A DNA stretch of 64,000 nt, from NCBI RefSeq assembly GCF_963422335.1, contig NZ_OY729424.1, forward strand, positions 6,386,001 through 6,450,000. Direction: 5' to 3'. This DNA is from an uncultured Roseateles sp. GTDB taxonomy: Bacteria; Pseudomonadota; Gammaproteobacteria; Burkholderiales; Burkholderiaceae_C. The position numbers and the translations under genes are program-made. Position 1 is the stretch's first letter. Each line of letters opens with the position of its first letter. The notes under the pieces were generated by a model. It had not been told where the DNA came from, ran no database searches, and saw nothing but the letters and a program-made list of their open reading frames with translations. Shown here piece after piece: positions 20,775 to 28,483 of this stretch.

Positions 20775-22793
20775 ATGGATCTGCTCACGAACTGGTTGGG
20801 CCGGGAAGGCTATCTGCCGCACGGCTACTGCTTCACCTGGGACCCGGGCCTGCTATGGAGCATGGTGGGCGCCGATGCGACCATTGCGGCGGCCTATTTC
20901 TCGATTCCGCTGGCCCTGGTCTATTTCGTCCGCCAGCGGCGGGAGCCAGCGCTGAACGGCATCATGCTGCTGTTCTCGGCCTTCATCTTCGCCTGCGGCA
21001 CCAGCCATCTGATGGACATCCTGGTGATCTGGCGGCCTGACTACGGCCTGCAGACCCTGACCAAGCTGGCCACGGCGGCGATCTCGCTGATCACCGCCTT
21101 GGCCCTGTGGCGGCTGCTGCCCATGGCCTTGAAGATTCCGTCGGTGGACCAGCTGCAGCACGTGATCGGATCGCTGGAGGCCGAGGTGCTGGAGCGCCGC
21201 CGCGCCGAAGAGCACCTGCTGGACACCCAGGGCAATCTGGCCGTCACCCTGGCCAGCATAGGCGCCGGCCTGATCGCCACCGACCGCGAGGGCAGGGTCA
21301 CGCGGATGAATGCGGTGGCCGAGCAGATCACCGGCTGGTCCATGGCGGAGGCCCGCGGCCGGCGCTTCCAGGACGTCTGGGTCCGCGAGGGTCGAACAGC
21401 GGCCGACACCGGCGCCAACATCGTTGACCTGGTGATCAGTGCCGGCATGGACGCCAGCATGGCCCACCGGCTGGTCGCCATTTCCCGGCAAGGCACGTGC
21501 ACGCCGGTCGAAGCCCGCAGTGCCACCACCGATGCCCCGGACGGCACCGTACGTGGCATGACCCTGGTGTTCCGCGACATGTCGCGGCTCGACCAGGCCG
21601 AAGCCGACGCCTCCTACCTGTCCGCCATCGTCGAAAACTCGCTGGACGCCATCATCAGCAAGTCGCTGGACGGCACCATCACCAGCTGGAACATGGCCGC
21701 AGTGGAGATGTTCGGCTATGCCCCCGAAGAGGCCATCGGCCAGTCGCTGAGTATGCTGATGCCGCCCGGCCGGCAGGTCGAGGAGGAGTTGATGCTGGCG
21801 CAGCTGGCCAGCGGCACCAAGGTGGCACCGTTCGAGACCGTGCGCCTGCACCGCGATGGCCGCGAGATCCCGGTGTCGGTGACGATCTCGCCGGTGACCG
21901 ACGGCCTGGGCCGCGTCATCGGCGCGTCGAAGATCGTGCGCGACATCACCGAGCAAAAGCGTGCCGAGGCGATGCGGCTCAACGCCATCCATCTGGAAGC
22001 GGAGAACCGGCAGATCCAGCGCGCCAATCGCCTGAAGTCGGAGTTCCTGGCCAATATGTCGCACGAGCTGCGCACGCCGCTGAACGCCATCATCGGCTTT
22101 GCCGACCTGTTGCAAATGGGCAGCGTGCCGGCGGGCTCGCCCAAGCAGGACGAGTTCCTGGGCTATATCGGCAGCAGCGGCCGCCACCTGCTGTCGCTGA
22201 TCAATGACCTGCTCGACCTGTCCAAGGTCGAGGCCGGCAGGTTCGAGTTCTACCCGGAGCGGCTGGCCCTGCGCGCCGCGGTGCAGGAAGCCTGCAACGT
22301 CGTGCGTCCGGAAGCCGAGAAGAAAGGCGTCGCGCTGACCGTGGAGCAGGACGACAGCGTCGACGAGGTGCTGCTGGACGCGGCCCGCCTCAAGCAGGTG
22401 TTCTACAACTACCTGTCGAATGCGATCAAGTTCACGCCGCCCGGCGGCCACGTCTGCCTGCGCATCCTGGCCGAGGGCGAACAGTACTTCCGCATCGAAG
22501 TGGAGGACGACGGCATAGGCATCGCCGAAGCCGATGTGGCGCGGCTCTTCGTCACCTTTCAGCAACTGGACTCCGGCTACACCAAACGCCACCAGGGCAC
22601 CGGCCTGGGCCTGGCCTTGACGCGGCGCATGGTCGAGGTGCAGGGCGGCCAGGTCGGCGTGCGCAGCCGTCCTGGCGTGGGCAGCGTGTTCCATGCCGTG
22701 CTGCCGCGCCGCGGCCTCTACATCGGTCATGCCGACAGTACGGACGAGGGCCAGCGACCGGTCCGCGCCAACGGCGAAGGGAGCAGCCCATGA
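20775..22793 (+). CDS. Sensor histidine kinase with ethylene-receptor-like membrane domain, two PAS domains
   Basis: A kinase of 672 residues. Three membrane helices (about 30-130) closely match the ethylene-binding domain of plant ETR1: DATIAAAYFSIPLALVYFV and FSAFIFACGTSHLMDILVIW. Asp34, Tyr41, Ile44, Pro45, Cys74 and His78 align at a constant offset of nine with ETR1 Asp25, Tyr32, Ile35, Pro36 and the copper ligands Cys65 and His69. Two PAS domains (about 150-275 and 280-400), HisKA (His430 in ANMSHELRTPLNAI) and HATPase (GTGLGLALTRR) follow. ATG at 20775 has AAGGAG eight bases upstream. It overlaps the downstream receiver gene by four bases. Confidence 0.9.
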   Translation: MDLLTNWLGREGYLPHGYCFTWDPGLLWSMVGADATIAAAYFSIPLALVYFVRQRREPALNGIMLLFSAFIFACGTSHLMDILVIWRPDYGLQTLTKLATAAISLITALALWRLLPMALKIPSVDQLQHVIGSLEAEVLERRRAEEHLLDTQGNLAVTLASIGAGLIATDREGRVTRMNAVAEQITGWSMAEARGRRFQDVWVREGRTAADTGANIVDLVISAGMDASMAHRLVAISRQGTCTPVEARSATTDAPDGTVRGMTLVFRDMSRLDQAEADASYLSAIVENSLDAIISKSLDGTITSWNMAAVEMFGYAPEEAIGQSLSMLMPPGRQVEEELMLAQLASGTKVAPFETVRLHRDGREIPVSVTISPVTDGLGRVIGASKIVRDITEQKRAEAMRLNAIHLEAENRQIQRANRLKSEFLANMSHELRTPLNAIIGFADLLQMGSVPAGSPKQDEFLGYIGSSGRHLLSLINDLLDLSKVEAGRFEFYPERLALRAAVQEACNVVRPEAEKKGVALTVEQDDSVDEVLLDAARLKQVFYNYLSNAIKFTPPGGHVCLRILAEGEQYFRIEVEDDGIGIAEADVARLFVTFQQLDSGYTKRHQGTGLGLALTRRMVEVQGGQVGVRSRPGVGSVFHAVLPRRGLYIGHADSTDEGQRPVRANGEGSSP

Positions 22794-23182
22794 ACAGGCC
22801 CCGAGTGCTGGTGGTGGACGACAGCCTGCCCAATCTGGAACTCGCCAGCTATCTGCTCACCCAGGATGGCTTCGAGGTCGCACGGGCCATGGATGCGCTG
22901 GACGCCCGAGCCCAGCTGAGCGCATTCAAGCCCGAGCTGGTGCTGATGGACATCCAGATGCCCAAGATCGACGGCCTGACCGCCACGCGCCAGATCAAGG
23001 CCAACCCGGCCACGGCCAAGGTGGTGGTGGTGGCCTTCACCGCCTATGCGATGAAGGGCGACGAGATCCGCATGCTGGCCGCCGGCTGCGACGGCTACAT
23101 CTCCAAACCCATCGAGGCGGCGCGCTTTGCCGGCCAGGTGCGCGGCTTTCTGCCCCCTCATCCGGAGCTACCCACCCTGTGA
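22790..23182 (+). CDS. Single-domain response regulator (CheY/DivK-like)
   Basis: A stand-alone receiver of 130 residues with acidic pocket VVDD (Asp10, Asp11), phospho-acceptor Asp54 in LVLMDIQMPKIDG, Thr in VVAFTAYAMKGDE and the Lys in GYISKPI. There is no output domain. Its ATG overlaps the stop of the ethylene-receptor-like kinase (ATGA), so that kinase is almost certainly its phosphodonor. Without an output domain it must act on another protein, as CheY or DivK do, or serve as a phosphate relay. Confidence 0.92.
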   Translation: MNRPRVLVVDDSLPNLELASYLLTQDGFEVARAMDALDARAQLSAFKPELVLMDIQMPKIDGLTATRQIKANPATAKVVVVAFTAYAMKGDEIRMLAAGCDGYISKPIEAARFAGQVRGFLPPHPELPTL

Positions 23183-23183
23183 C

Positions 23184-23789
23184 TCAGGTCAGCAGCTTGA
23201 CCAGCGCATCCGGGTGTATGCCCAGCTCCAGCAGCCCTGCCAGCCCCATCAGCACGCCGAAGCCGGTGGGCACCAGGGCGAGCGCATAAAGCCACCAGAG
23301 CTGGGTCAGCGCGGTCACCGCCAGCAGCGCAATGGCGATCGCCAGCGCGGCGTCGGACAGATCGAACTGATCGTCGCGGAAGTTCAGCGCGTCGTAGTTC
23401 TTCTGGTCCTGCTCGGCCTGCGCCTTGAGCAGGTCTTTCTTCTGTTTCTGGTCCAGCAGCTGGGCTTCATAGCGGGCGATCGCCTCGTCATAGCCGGCCA
23501 CCTCGCCAGCGGGCCGCCCCGCGCGCGACAGCCGCAGCTGGGTCAGCGTGGCCTCGGCCAGATCCTGGCGGATATTGCGCGCCTGGTAGTAGGCCCAGTG
23601 ATCGAGCTTGTCGGCCTGCGCCTGCTGCATGGCCTGGACGATGTTGTCGTCCTTGACCTTGCAAATCCCCATGAAGGTGGCCAGCACCGCCACGGTCACG
23701 GCCACCAGCGCATTGAGCCTCGCGGCACGGCGGTCGGCCGGGCTGCTGTTGCTCGCTTCTTCGATCAATTCTTGCGGGTCTATTTCCAT
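23184..23789 (-). CDS. DUF4337 family membrane protein
   Basis: A protein of 201 residues. A membrane helix near 27-43 (LNALVAVTVAVLATFMGICKVK) is followed by a long, charged, probably coiled-coil soluble section (about 48-145, with QAQADKLDHWAYYQARNIRQDL, a hallmark of DUF4337) and two C-terminal helices (about 148-195). Function is unknown. It converges on the receiver gene with a single base between stops and is divergent from the hydrolase gene. Confidence 0.8.
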   Translation of the reverse strand: MEIDPQELIEEASNSSPADRRAARLNALVAVTVAVLATFMGICKVKDDNIVQAMQQAQADKLDHWAYYQARNIRQDLAEATLTQLRLSRAGRPAGEVAGYDEAIARYEAQLLDQKQKKDLLKAQAEQDQKNYDALNFRDDQFDLSDAALAIAIALLAVTALTQLWWLYALALVPTGFGVLMGLAGLLELGIHPDALVKLLT

Positions 23790-23927
23790 CGCTTGTGTTT
23801 CCAGCTTGCCGACGATGGGGTTCCGACTTGAAACAAATGAAGCGAAGGCGCGGAACGGGGAAACATCGTTGATACGGCAGCTGCCTAGTCTAGTGGCACT
23901 TGTTCAGCACCCACCGGAGCCGCCACC

Positions 23928-24791
23928 ATGACCCCCAGCAGCAGCCCTCTTCCCGCCCCTTTGTACGCCCACGGCCAGGGCAACGGACCGCTGGTGGTCT
24001 GCATCCACTCCAGCACCGGCAGCCATGCGCAATGGCGGGCGCTGACCGAGAGCCTGTCCGGCCGCTGCCAGATGCTGGGCGTGGATCTGCACGGCCATGG
24101 CCGCAGCCCGGCCTGGCCGGCCTTCACCCCGGCCAGCCTGCAGGTCGATGCCCAGGCCGTGGCCCGCGTTGCCCACGAGGCCCAGCGCAGCGCGCCCCAC
24201 GAGGGCGTGCACCTGGTCGGCCACTCCTATGGCGCGGCCGTGGCCCTGCAGCTGGCACTGACCCAGCCACGCTGGGTGCGCTCGCTGACCTTGTATGAGC
24301 CCGTGGCCTTTGGCGTGATGCGCCGCATGAGCCCGGATGACGCTGCGCTGACCGAGGTCGAGGAGGTGGCCGCCAGCGTGGCCAGCCTGGTGCGCCAAGG
24401 CGAGCTGCTCGAGGCGGCCCGGGTGTTTGCCAGCTACTGGTCGGGTGAGCCTGCCTGGGCCAGCATGAACGAGGTGCAACGCGCCACCATGGCCACCCGC
24501 ATGGCCACCGTGCCGCAGCACTTCAAGGCCCTGTTCGCCGCCACCTGGGACACCCCGCTGCTGGCCGCCCTGCGCATGCCGGTACTGCTGCTGAAGGGCG
24601 GCCGCACGCGCGCCTCGGCCGCTCGGGTGGCCGAACTGCTGCAACAGGCGCTGCCGCGCGCCCACACGGTGGAAATGAGCGGTGCCGGCCATATGGGCCC
24701 GCTGACTCACAGCAGCGCCGTGGTGCGCGAGATGCAGACCCATCTGCAACAGGTCGGTGCACTGGCCACGCCGATGCGTGCGGCTGCCTGA
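23928..24791 (+). CDS. Alpha/beta hydrolase
   Basis: A cytoplasmic hydrolase of 287 residues with no signal peptide. The fold is marked by VVCIHSSTGSHAQWRAL (oxyanion strand), LGVDLHGHGRSP and the nucleophile elbow VGHSYGAA with Ser100. The catalytic His is probably in MSGAGHMGPLTHS near residue 249. The substrate is unknown; relatives include esterases, lactonases and haloperoxidase-like enzymes. ATG at 23928 has CGGAG upstream. The gene stands alone between DUF4337 and a patatin gene. Confidence 0.85.
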   Translation: MTPSSSPLPAPLYAHGQGNGPLVVCIHSSTGSHAQWRALTESLSGRCQMLGVDLHGHGRSPAWPAFTPASLQVDAQAVARVAHEAQRSAPHEGVHLVGHSYGAAVALQLALTQPRWVRSLTLYEPVAFGVMRRMSPDDAALTEVEEVAASVASLVRQGELLEAARVFASYWSGEPAWASMNEVQRATMATRMATVPQHFKALFAATWDTPLLAALRMPVLLLKGGRTRASAARVAELLQQALPRAHTVEMSGAGHMGPLTHSSAVVREMQTHLQQVGALATPMRAAA

Positions 24792-24876
24792 GCTCCGCCC
24801 CATGGGATCGATGCACCACCGTCGGGCGTCACACGAGGCGTAGGACGGCACGGGGAAACCCCTGTATGGTCGGTCC

Positions 24877-25908
24877 ATGCAATTCGGCAAGCGCCCTGCC
24901 CGACATGTGATCAACCTGGCCCTGCAGGGCGGCGGCGCCCATGGCGCCTTCACCTGGGGTGTGCTGGATGCGCTGCTGGAAGACGGTCGGCTGGGCTTCG
25001 AGGGCATCAGCGGCACCAGTGCCGGGGCGATGAATGCCCTGGCTCTGGCCCAGGGCATGATGGTGGGCGGGCCGGACGGTGCGCGGGAAGCGCTGCAACG
25101 CTTCTGGACGGCGGTGGCCGGCGCCACGCCACTGGAGCTGACCCAGACCTCGGCCGACGGCACCCAGACCAGCCTGTCGCCGCTGGTCAAGCTGATGCTG
25201 CAGTGGACGCATTACCTCTCGCCCGAGCAGATCAACCCCTTCGACCTGAATCCGCTGCGCGACATCGTCACGGCACAGATCGATTTCGAGCGCCTGCGCA
25301 GCCACTGCCCGGTCAAGCTCTTTGTCGCCACCACCCAGGCCAACACCGGCAAGCTGAGGCTGTTCCGCAATGCCGAGATGAGCGCCGACGTGCTGCTCGC
25401 CTCGGCCTGCCTGCCCACCCTGCACCGTGCCATAGAGATCGGCGGCGAGCCCTACTGGGACGGTGGCTTTACGGCCAACCCGGCGGTGTTTCCGCTGTTC
25501 TTCGAATGCCATGCGCCCGATCTGCTGATGGTGCTGCTGAGCCCGCTGAAGCATGCGCAAACACCGCTTAGCGCCAGCGACATCCAGACCCGGGTGCTGG
25601 AGATTGCCTTCAACTCGACCTTTCTGCGCGAGATGCGCATGTTCGCCCACCTGCGACAGCAGGTCAGACCGAGCTGGTTCGTGACCCTGGGGCGGCTGGA
25701 GCGACGCGTGCAGCGGGCGCATTTCCATCTGATCGAGGACGAGGAGGTGCTGCGCGCCCTCTCGCCCGACTCCAAGCTGGCCGCCAATCAGCGCTTCTTC
25801 GAGCACCTGAAGGGCCTGGGCCGGCGGCGGGCCCAGGCCTGGCTGGGCGAACATCATGGCGCTTTAGGCAAGCGCTCCAGCGTCGATCTGTCGGCGCTGT
25901 TCTACTGA
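24877..25908 (+). CDS. Patatin-like phospholipase
   Basis: A 343-residue protein of the patatin/RssA group. It has the oxyanion motif LALQGGGAHGAF, the nucleophile elbow GTSAG with Ser48, and the catalytic Asp195 in YWDGGFTANP. Together these form the Ser-Asp dyad of patatin lipases, so acyl-ester hydrolysis of phospholipids is likely. No signal peptide is present, as in most bacterial cytoplasmic members. Its last seven bases overlap the end of the convergent lipoprotein gene. Confidence 0.88.
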   Translation: MQFGKRPARHVINLALQGGGAHGAFTWGVLDALLEDGRLGFEGISGTSAGAMNALALAQGMMVGGPDGAREALQRFWTAVAGATPLELTQTSADGTQTSLSPLVKLMLQWTHYLSPEQINPFDLNPLRDIVTAQIDFERLRSHCPVKLFVATTQANTGKLRLFRNAEMSADVLLASACLPTLHRAIEIGGEPYWDGGFTANPAVFPLFFECHAPDLLMVLLSPLKHAQTPLSASDIQTRVLEIAFNSTFLREMRMFAHLRQQVRPSWFVTLGRLERRVQRAHFHLIEDEEVLRALSPDSKLAANQRFFEHLKGLGRRRAQAWLGEHHGALGKRSSVDLSALFY

Positions 25909-27065
25909 CTTCGGGACACCGTCTTCAGCTTGTCCAGCTTGGCTGCGTAGAGCTCGTGGTCCTTGCGCGTGGTGGTGTTGTCCAGGGCGAGGGTCAGTTG
26001 CTGGCGGGCCTGCGGAATCTCGCCGAGCGCGTAGTGGGCGAGGGCCAGCCAGAAATGGAACTCGTGGTAGTAGGCGGCGCGGTCCACCTCCTTGGTGAAC
26101 AGCAGCTTGGCGGACTTGAAATCGCCCTGACGCATGGCCGTCAGGCCGCGGTTGAAGTAGCTGAACGGCGGGTTGGGCTGCAGCTGCGCCAGCAGGGTGC
26201 GCAGCGCCTGCGCTTCGGCCTCCCGGCCAAGGTCATTGAGCGTCAGCAGCAGATTGGCCATCACCTGGGTATTGCCCGGCTCGCGCTCCAGCACCTGCCG
26301 GAACACCTGCTCGGCCCGCCGCAGATCGCCGTGGCGCCGGTAGACCACGCCCAGCGTGTTGTAGGCACTCAGGTATTTGGGGTCGCGCAGCATGGCCTCG
26401 CGTATCCACCAATAGGCCTCGTCAACCTGGCCCGCCGCCAGCGATTCGGCGGCGCGGTTGCTCATGAACATGGCGACGATATTCTCTTCGGAGATGACCC
26501 GGGTGCGCTGGCCGCGGATATCGGCCGCCGGCACAAAGTCGATCACCAGCGGATCGGCCTCGAAATTGCCCGACATCGGGTCGGTGCGGCGCTTGCCCAG
26601 CGTCAGGTTGACATGGCCCAGCGACAGATAGAGGTCGCCGCTGCGGCCCCAGACCTCTTCGTTCAGCACGCTTTGGAACTGCACCTCCATGCCGATCTCG
26701 CGCGCAAAGGCGCCGGTCATGATGACCAGGGACAGGCAGTTGCCGGCGCGCGCCTCGAAGGCCTCGGCGGCATTGCGGGTGATGGCCGAGTCGTACTCCA
26801 GACGCAGCTGCTTCTTGTTGTAGAGCGCTTCGATCAGCCCGCGCTGGCGCCCCTTCTGGCGCAACTGGGTGCTCATCTCGTTGCTGGCCAGATAGCTGCG
26901 CATCTCGTCGCTGAGCGCGAACACATCGAGCGTCGCCAAGGACCTGGTGGGCGGGGCAAAGTCCTTGTCGGCGAACAGTTCGACCGGTGCCGGCGACACC
27001 GACACGGGCGTGCTGGCACAGGCCGCCAGCAGCAGGGCCAGGCCCAGGGCTGCGAGGGTTTTCAT
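25902..27065 (-). CDS. Lipoprotein with transglutaminase-like domain and TPR repeats
   Basis: A predicted lipoprotein of 387 residues: signal MKTLAALGLALLLAAC with lipobox LAAC and lipidated Cys16. A transglutaminase-like segment shows a plausible Cys-His-Asp triad: Cys110 (ARAGNCLSLV), His151 (LSLGHVNL) and Asp176 (PLVIDF). TPR repeats follow from about 218 to 375 (YLSAYNTLGVVYRRHGDLRRAEQVFRQVLEREPGNTQVMANLLL). This pairing suggests a peptidase- or amidase-like cell-envelope protein that docks partners through its TPRs. The start at 27065 has GGAGG eight bases upstream. The substrate is unknown. Confidence 0.8.
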   Translation of the reverse strand: MKTLAALGLALLLAACASTPVSVSPAPVELFADKDFAPPTRSLATLDVFALSDEMRSYLASNEMSTQLRQKGRQRGLIEALYNKKQLRLEYDSAITRNAAEAFEARAGNCLSLVIMTGAFAREIGMEVQFQSVLNEEVWGRSGDLYLSLGHVNLTLGKRRTDPMSGNFEADPLVIDFVPAADIRGQRTRVISEENIVAMFMSNRAAESLAAGQVDEAYWWIREAMLRDPKYLSAYNTLGVVYRRHGDLRRAEQVFRQVLEREPGNTQVMANLLLTLNDLGREAEAQALRTLLAQLQPNPPFSYFNRGLTAMRQGDFKSAKLLFTKEVDRAAYYHEFHFWLALAHYALGEIPQARQQLTLALDNTTTRKDHELYAAKLDKLKTVSRSQ

Positions 27066-27210
27066 GATAGTCGCCTCCAAAGAGCTGCGGCAGCAGCGTC
27101 CGCAGCGACGCCGGCCCCATATCAGACATCCTAGTCGGCTTCTCCGCCTGCCGCATCCCCATGCGACGAAAGGCGGCAACCGTGGGATGGACGCCACCGA
27201 CCGCCGGCCC

Positions 27211-28425
27211 TCAGCCGCCCAGCACCTTGGGCACGCTGTGGGCGCGCAGCCGGAAGGCATCCGGCAGGCCCGAGCCCAGCAGCGGCCGCAGATAGAGGCG
27301 GAAGGCATCGGTGACGTCGGTGCCCGAGGCGCTGATGAATTCGTCCTCCATCACCCGCGTCTTGCCGGCCACCTCGGCCAGCGGCAGCAGCTCGTAGTCC
27401 ACCGAGTAGTAGCCGGTGCGCTTGATCGCCACCGAGCCATCGCGGCCGCCCCACATCGCGAACTGCACCGCCTTCTCGCCAACCTCGCGGGCCTCGCGCT
27501 GATCGACATCGGATACGCAGCCGATGAAGGAGCGCTGCAGATAGCCGAAGGTGTCGCCGCGCACTCTTCTGATCTTCAGCTGCGTCTTGATCTCCTCGCA
27601 CAGCAGATCGGCCAGCGCACCGCTGCCGGACAGCTGCACATTGCCGTGCGCGTCATGCTCCAGCGCCTTGGCCAGCTTGACCAGGATGGGCGTGCCGCTT
27701 TCGTCGTGTATGCCCTCCGATACCGCGATCACGCAGCGGCCGTGGCGCTCGTAGACCGCCTTCACGTCGGCGAGAAAACGCTCGATGCTGAACACCCGCT
27801 CGGGCAGGTAGATCAGGTGCGGGCCGTCGTCCGGGAATTTCTTGCCCAGGGCGGCGGCGGCGGTCAGAAAGCCGGCGTGCCGGCCCATCACCACGCCGAC
27901 ATAGACACCGGGCAGCGAGGCATTGTCCAGATTGGCGCCGGCAAAGGCCTGGGCGACAAAGCGCGCGGCGGACGGAAAGCCCGGCGTATGGTCATTGCTG
28001 ACCAGATCGTTGTCTATGGTCTTGGGGATGTGGATGCAGCACAGCGGATAGCCGGCCCTGGCCGCCTCCTCGCTGATGATGCGCACCGTGTCCGACGAGT
28101 CATTGCCGCCGATATTGAAGAAATGCTCGATCTGGTGCGCGCGCAGCACCTTGAAAATTTCCTGGCAGTACTTGATGTCGGGCTTGTCGCGGGTCGAGCC
28201 CAGCGCCGAGGACGGCGTGTTGGCCACCATCTCGAGGTTGTGGCTGGTCTCTTGCGTCAGGTCCCAGAAATCCTCGTTGACGATGCCGCGCACGCCGTGC
28301 CGTGCGCCATAGACCCGCTGTATGCCCTGGTGGCGGCGCGCTTCGAGCACCACCCCGGCCAGCGATTGGTTGATGACGGCGGTGGGGCCGCCGCCTTGGG
28401 CGACCAGGACTTTTCCGGATGACAT
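27211..28425 (-). CDS. pfp: Diphosphate-dependent 6-phosphofructokinase
   Basis: A cytoplasmic glycolytic enzyme of 404 residues that interconverts fructose 6-phosphate and fructose 1,6-bisphosphate. Two positions point to PPi rather than ATP as donor: the GGND motif at 106-109 puts Asp109 where ATP enzymes have Gly, and PKTIDND puts Lys135 where ATP enzymes have Gly. The N-terminus VLVAQGGGPTAVINQSL and the MGRHAGFL motif are family hallmarks. The reaction is reversible, so it can serve glycolysis and gluconeogenesis. It is a single-gene unit in reverse orientation. Confidence 0.9.
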   Translation of the reverse strand: MSSGKVLVAQGGGPTAVINQSLAGVVLEARRHQGIQRVYGARHGVRGIVNEDFWDLTQETSHNLEMVANTPSSALGSTRDKPDIKYCQEIFKVLRAHQIEHFFNIGGNDSSDTVRIISEEAARAGYPLCCIHIPKTIDNDLVSNDHTPGFPSAARFVAQAFAGANLDNASLPGVYVGVVMGRHAGFLTAAAALGKKFPDDGPHLIYLPERVFSIERFLADVKAVYERHGRCVIAVSEGIHDESGTPILVKLAKALEHDAHGNVQLSGSGALADLLCEEIKTQLKIRRVRGDTFGYLQRSFIGCVSDVDQREAREVGEKAVQFAMWGGRDGSVAIKRTGYYSVDYELLPLAEVAGKTRVMEDEFISASGTDVTDAFRLYLRPLLGSGLPDAFRLRAHSVPKVLGG

Positions 28426-28483
28426 GGGGCCTCCTCAGCGCTCGACAGTGGCGCCTTGCCATTGTGCACGCCAGGGAGCCTGT

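Noticed and set aside
20853..22730. 625-codon open frame antisense to the ethylene-receptor-like kinase
   Set aside because: Repetitive His/Gln/Ala/Gly composition and no start context; the plus strand encodes clear PAS and kinase domains.
23894..23909. Sigma-54-like sequence TGGCACTTGTTCAGCA before the alpha/beta hydrolase gene
   Set aside because: Spacing is right and the -24 half is perfect, but transcription would begin about eight bases before the ATG and leave out the ribosome site, and the -12 half is poor.
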